Source: Chromera velia
Taxonomy: Eukaryota > Sar > Chromeraceae
Reading direction: 5' to 3'
Assembly: GCA_018398765.1 (NCBI GenBank)
Contig: JAHBMJ010000162.1
Location: 12,501-44,428, forward strand
DNA: 31,928 nucleotides
In this document: in pieces, positions 30,331 to 31,928 of the stretch
Numbering within the stretch: position 1 is the first letter of the stretch
Layout of the letters: the number at the start of each line of letters is the position of its first letter
Translations under genes and position numbers: made by a program
Notes under the pieces: model-generated
What the model saw: the letters and a program-made list of their open reading frames with translations, nothing else
What the model was told of the DNA's origin: nothing
The model's database searches: none

Positions 30331-30976
30331 ATCTGGTGAACACCTGCTGTAGTTTAGGTTTTATAATCCATATGCCACTGGGGAGTTGTATGTGGGCAAG
30401 TCAGGTCCGGGGAAAGGATTTGTCCGATGTTGGATGGGAGGATCATAGCGATGGAAAAGGAGTCCTGGAGGTATTTGAGTGGTTTTTTTGCAGGGGCGGG
30501 GGGATGGGTAGGGGCATTAAGGTATGTTGAGGCTTTTTCCTTGGCTAGTGCTCTGCCCATGAGCCATTGTTGCATGTTGAATGTTGTGTCTTGTTTGGTA
30601 AAGGGTATGATGGTAACAGGAGTGGGAGAGCTGTTGTGCAGATATATGAGGAGGAGGAAAAGGTGACGTAGAAGATCTTTGTTAGGAACGGGGCAACCTG
30701 CAGTATTCTTCCATCCATTCTTCTCCCATTGCTGCCCAAGTGTGGGGTGGAGGTCATGTAGGGTAGGGGAGCTGGTGATAATTTAGAGGGGAGTATCAAT
30801 GCTGGCGTCCTGATGTTGATAAATTGTCTAGATGGCCGTATAAGTAATCGCTCTATCGTAGGAAATCCCCTCATTGGGGCCTGTGGGGAGGAAGAAGGTG
30901 ATATTGAGTGGGTGGTCGGGTGTCTAGACTATCGCTATGGTAGCCAAGGGCGCCCGTTTAAAAGCCTCTCCACTTC
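30331..30976. other. Remainder of the element interior, no gene supported
   Basis: Short minus-strand frames are present but show no family motif. This is presumably decayed element sequence lying between the endonuclease-side fragments and direct repeat B. Confidence 0.35.
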
Positions 30977-31097
30977 GAATTCGTCTGGGGTCAAAATCTG
31001 ATCTAGGGTCAGATGCATGTGCATCTAGGTGTAATTTTTAAAAAACAAACAAAAAAATTTGGTCATTTTAAAATTCACTTTTTTTTTTTTTTGTTTT
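30977..31097 (+). repeat. About 110-bp direct repeat, copy B
   Basis: Second copy of the repeat at 26206-26316, in the same orientation, with a longer T run at its right end. It differs mainly by GATC/CAAA-type small insertions and transitions. Confidence 0.8.
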
Positions 31098-31928
31098 CAT
31101 ATAAGAAATATGTGGTTTCCCAGTGTTTTTGCATCCCCACCATGGTTGTGAAAACAAAAACAAAAAAAAAAAAAGGGTCCGGGGAGCGTTTTTTTTTACT
31201 TTTTTTTTTTGTTTGAAAATTAGCCCTAGATATACACCTGTTTCAGGGAGATATAGCATTTATCAAACAACTTAGTCTAGAAATTAGTATGGATTCAAAA
31301 CTAGATTGAAAGTAATAAAAAAATCGGTCATCCAAGCGGTCATAAGTTGTGACTCATAACGGAATCGAACAGAATCTGATTAATCAATGCATTCAAGTTT
31401 AAAATTGTAAATTAATTTAAAAATAACCTCAAAACTAGCCCCATCGCTGCCCCAATATATACGCTAGGATATGCACTGAACTATGTAAGAACTCGGACTA
31501 ACTCGGACTATAGATCTCGAAACTAGACTCAGAACCTAGGTGTAGAGCATGGTGAATAAAACAAAAAATTAATAAATAAAATATGTTGGAAAGGGTAATA
31601 AATTAAATTTAATTTGTTTTATTTGGTCTTTCAGGGGGGGGAGAATTGACGATTCCGAGCATCAAACAACATGAAAACCCTACCAAAAATTAAAACTATT
31701 TTTTTACTATTTTCTAAGCCCAAAATTAGTTAAATATATATATATATATATATATATATACATGTTACGATGGTGCAAGACAATGATTCCTGTACGGCTC
31801 ATTGGCAGCTGCAGCTGAGCTGCTAGGCTACTGCATTTTTGCATAGATTTTTGTATGGAATTAATAAGGTTTTCTGAGACTGTTTTGGGTCAGGGACCTC
31901 GAGTTGGGTCGGACACCCCCCCCCCCCC
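31098..31928. other. AT-rich terminal region with (AT)n and C13
   Basis: No gene is seen. It contains an ACTCGGACTA direct repeat at about 31491-31510, an (AT)n run at 31734-31760 and 13 C residues closing the window at 31916-31928. The C run may be a contig-end artefact. Confidence 0.6.

Noticed and set aside
31734-31760. (AT)n as a replication origin or promoter
   Set aside because: A simple dinucleotide repeat with no supporting motif.
1-31928. tRNA, rRNA or telomeric repeats
   Set aside because: No cloverleaf with A/B boxes, no rRNA core sequence and no telomere-type array were found by eye; a tRNA search program would be needed to exclude tRNAs fully.

Overview
The window is nuclear DNA from a eukaryote. 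Its genes are split by many GT-AG introns, intergenic DNA is AT-rich and full of microsatellites, there is a retroelement remnant, and two runs of N mark assembly gaps. Coding style (Gly/Ser/Ala-rich linkers, short internal exons, moderately GC-rich exons in AT-rich flanks) makes me favour a unicellular alga or alveolate such as a chromerid. That placement is a guess; no marker gene proves it.

Layout. 1-7.6 kb holds no gene I can support: a short GC-rich repeat cluster (1-525), a degenerate ~60-70 bp satellite with a higher-order repeat (about 1490-3035), a GTGA/GTCA tetranucleotide block (4231-4833), a large TG/CT/AG microsatellite (4918-5167), and an AT-rich stretch with a possible 359-bp MITE (6697-7055). 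A CA/GA microsatellite with a 5-N gap (about 7612-7690) precedes the first gene.

7.9-18.8 kb (minus strand) is one intron-rich gene for an importin-beta-superfamily nuclear transport receptor, closest in layout to importin-7/8 (possibly 11). I resolved phase-consistent exons at both ends and several in the middle, including the Ran-binding N-terminal HEAT region and the acidic stretch near the C-terminus. 18.8-19.3 kb is a short divergent promoter region. 19.3-24.07 kb (plus strand) is a four-exon gene for an EXD3/Mut-7-like protein: an intact DEDDy 3'-5' exonuclease domain, a charged Lys/Glu linker, and a Mut7-C PIN-like domain with a four-Cys zinc ribbon whose first catalytic Asp is replaced by Pro.

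24.1-31.9 kb is AT-rich and repeat-derived. About 110-bp direct repeats (26206-26316 and 30977-31097) bracket a 4.7-kb minus-strand retroelement remnant. It contains a 313-residue open frame (once an artefactual 609-bp duplication is discounted) with an AT-hook and a restriction-like-endonuclease domain of R2-type non-LTR elements. The flanking parts of that element are frameshifted. The window ends in a C13 run.

The two host genes are divergent neighbours and may share regulation: one moves cargo into the nucleus, the other is related to an exonuclease used in small-RNA metabolism. A functional link is only inference. The most interesting points are a 57-nt in-frame intron whose retention would give the exonuclease a signal-peptide-like leader, the substituted Mut7-C active site, the AT-hook/RLE frame, and tetranucleotide repeats that consist of iterated splice-donor sequence at real exon ends.
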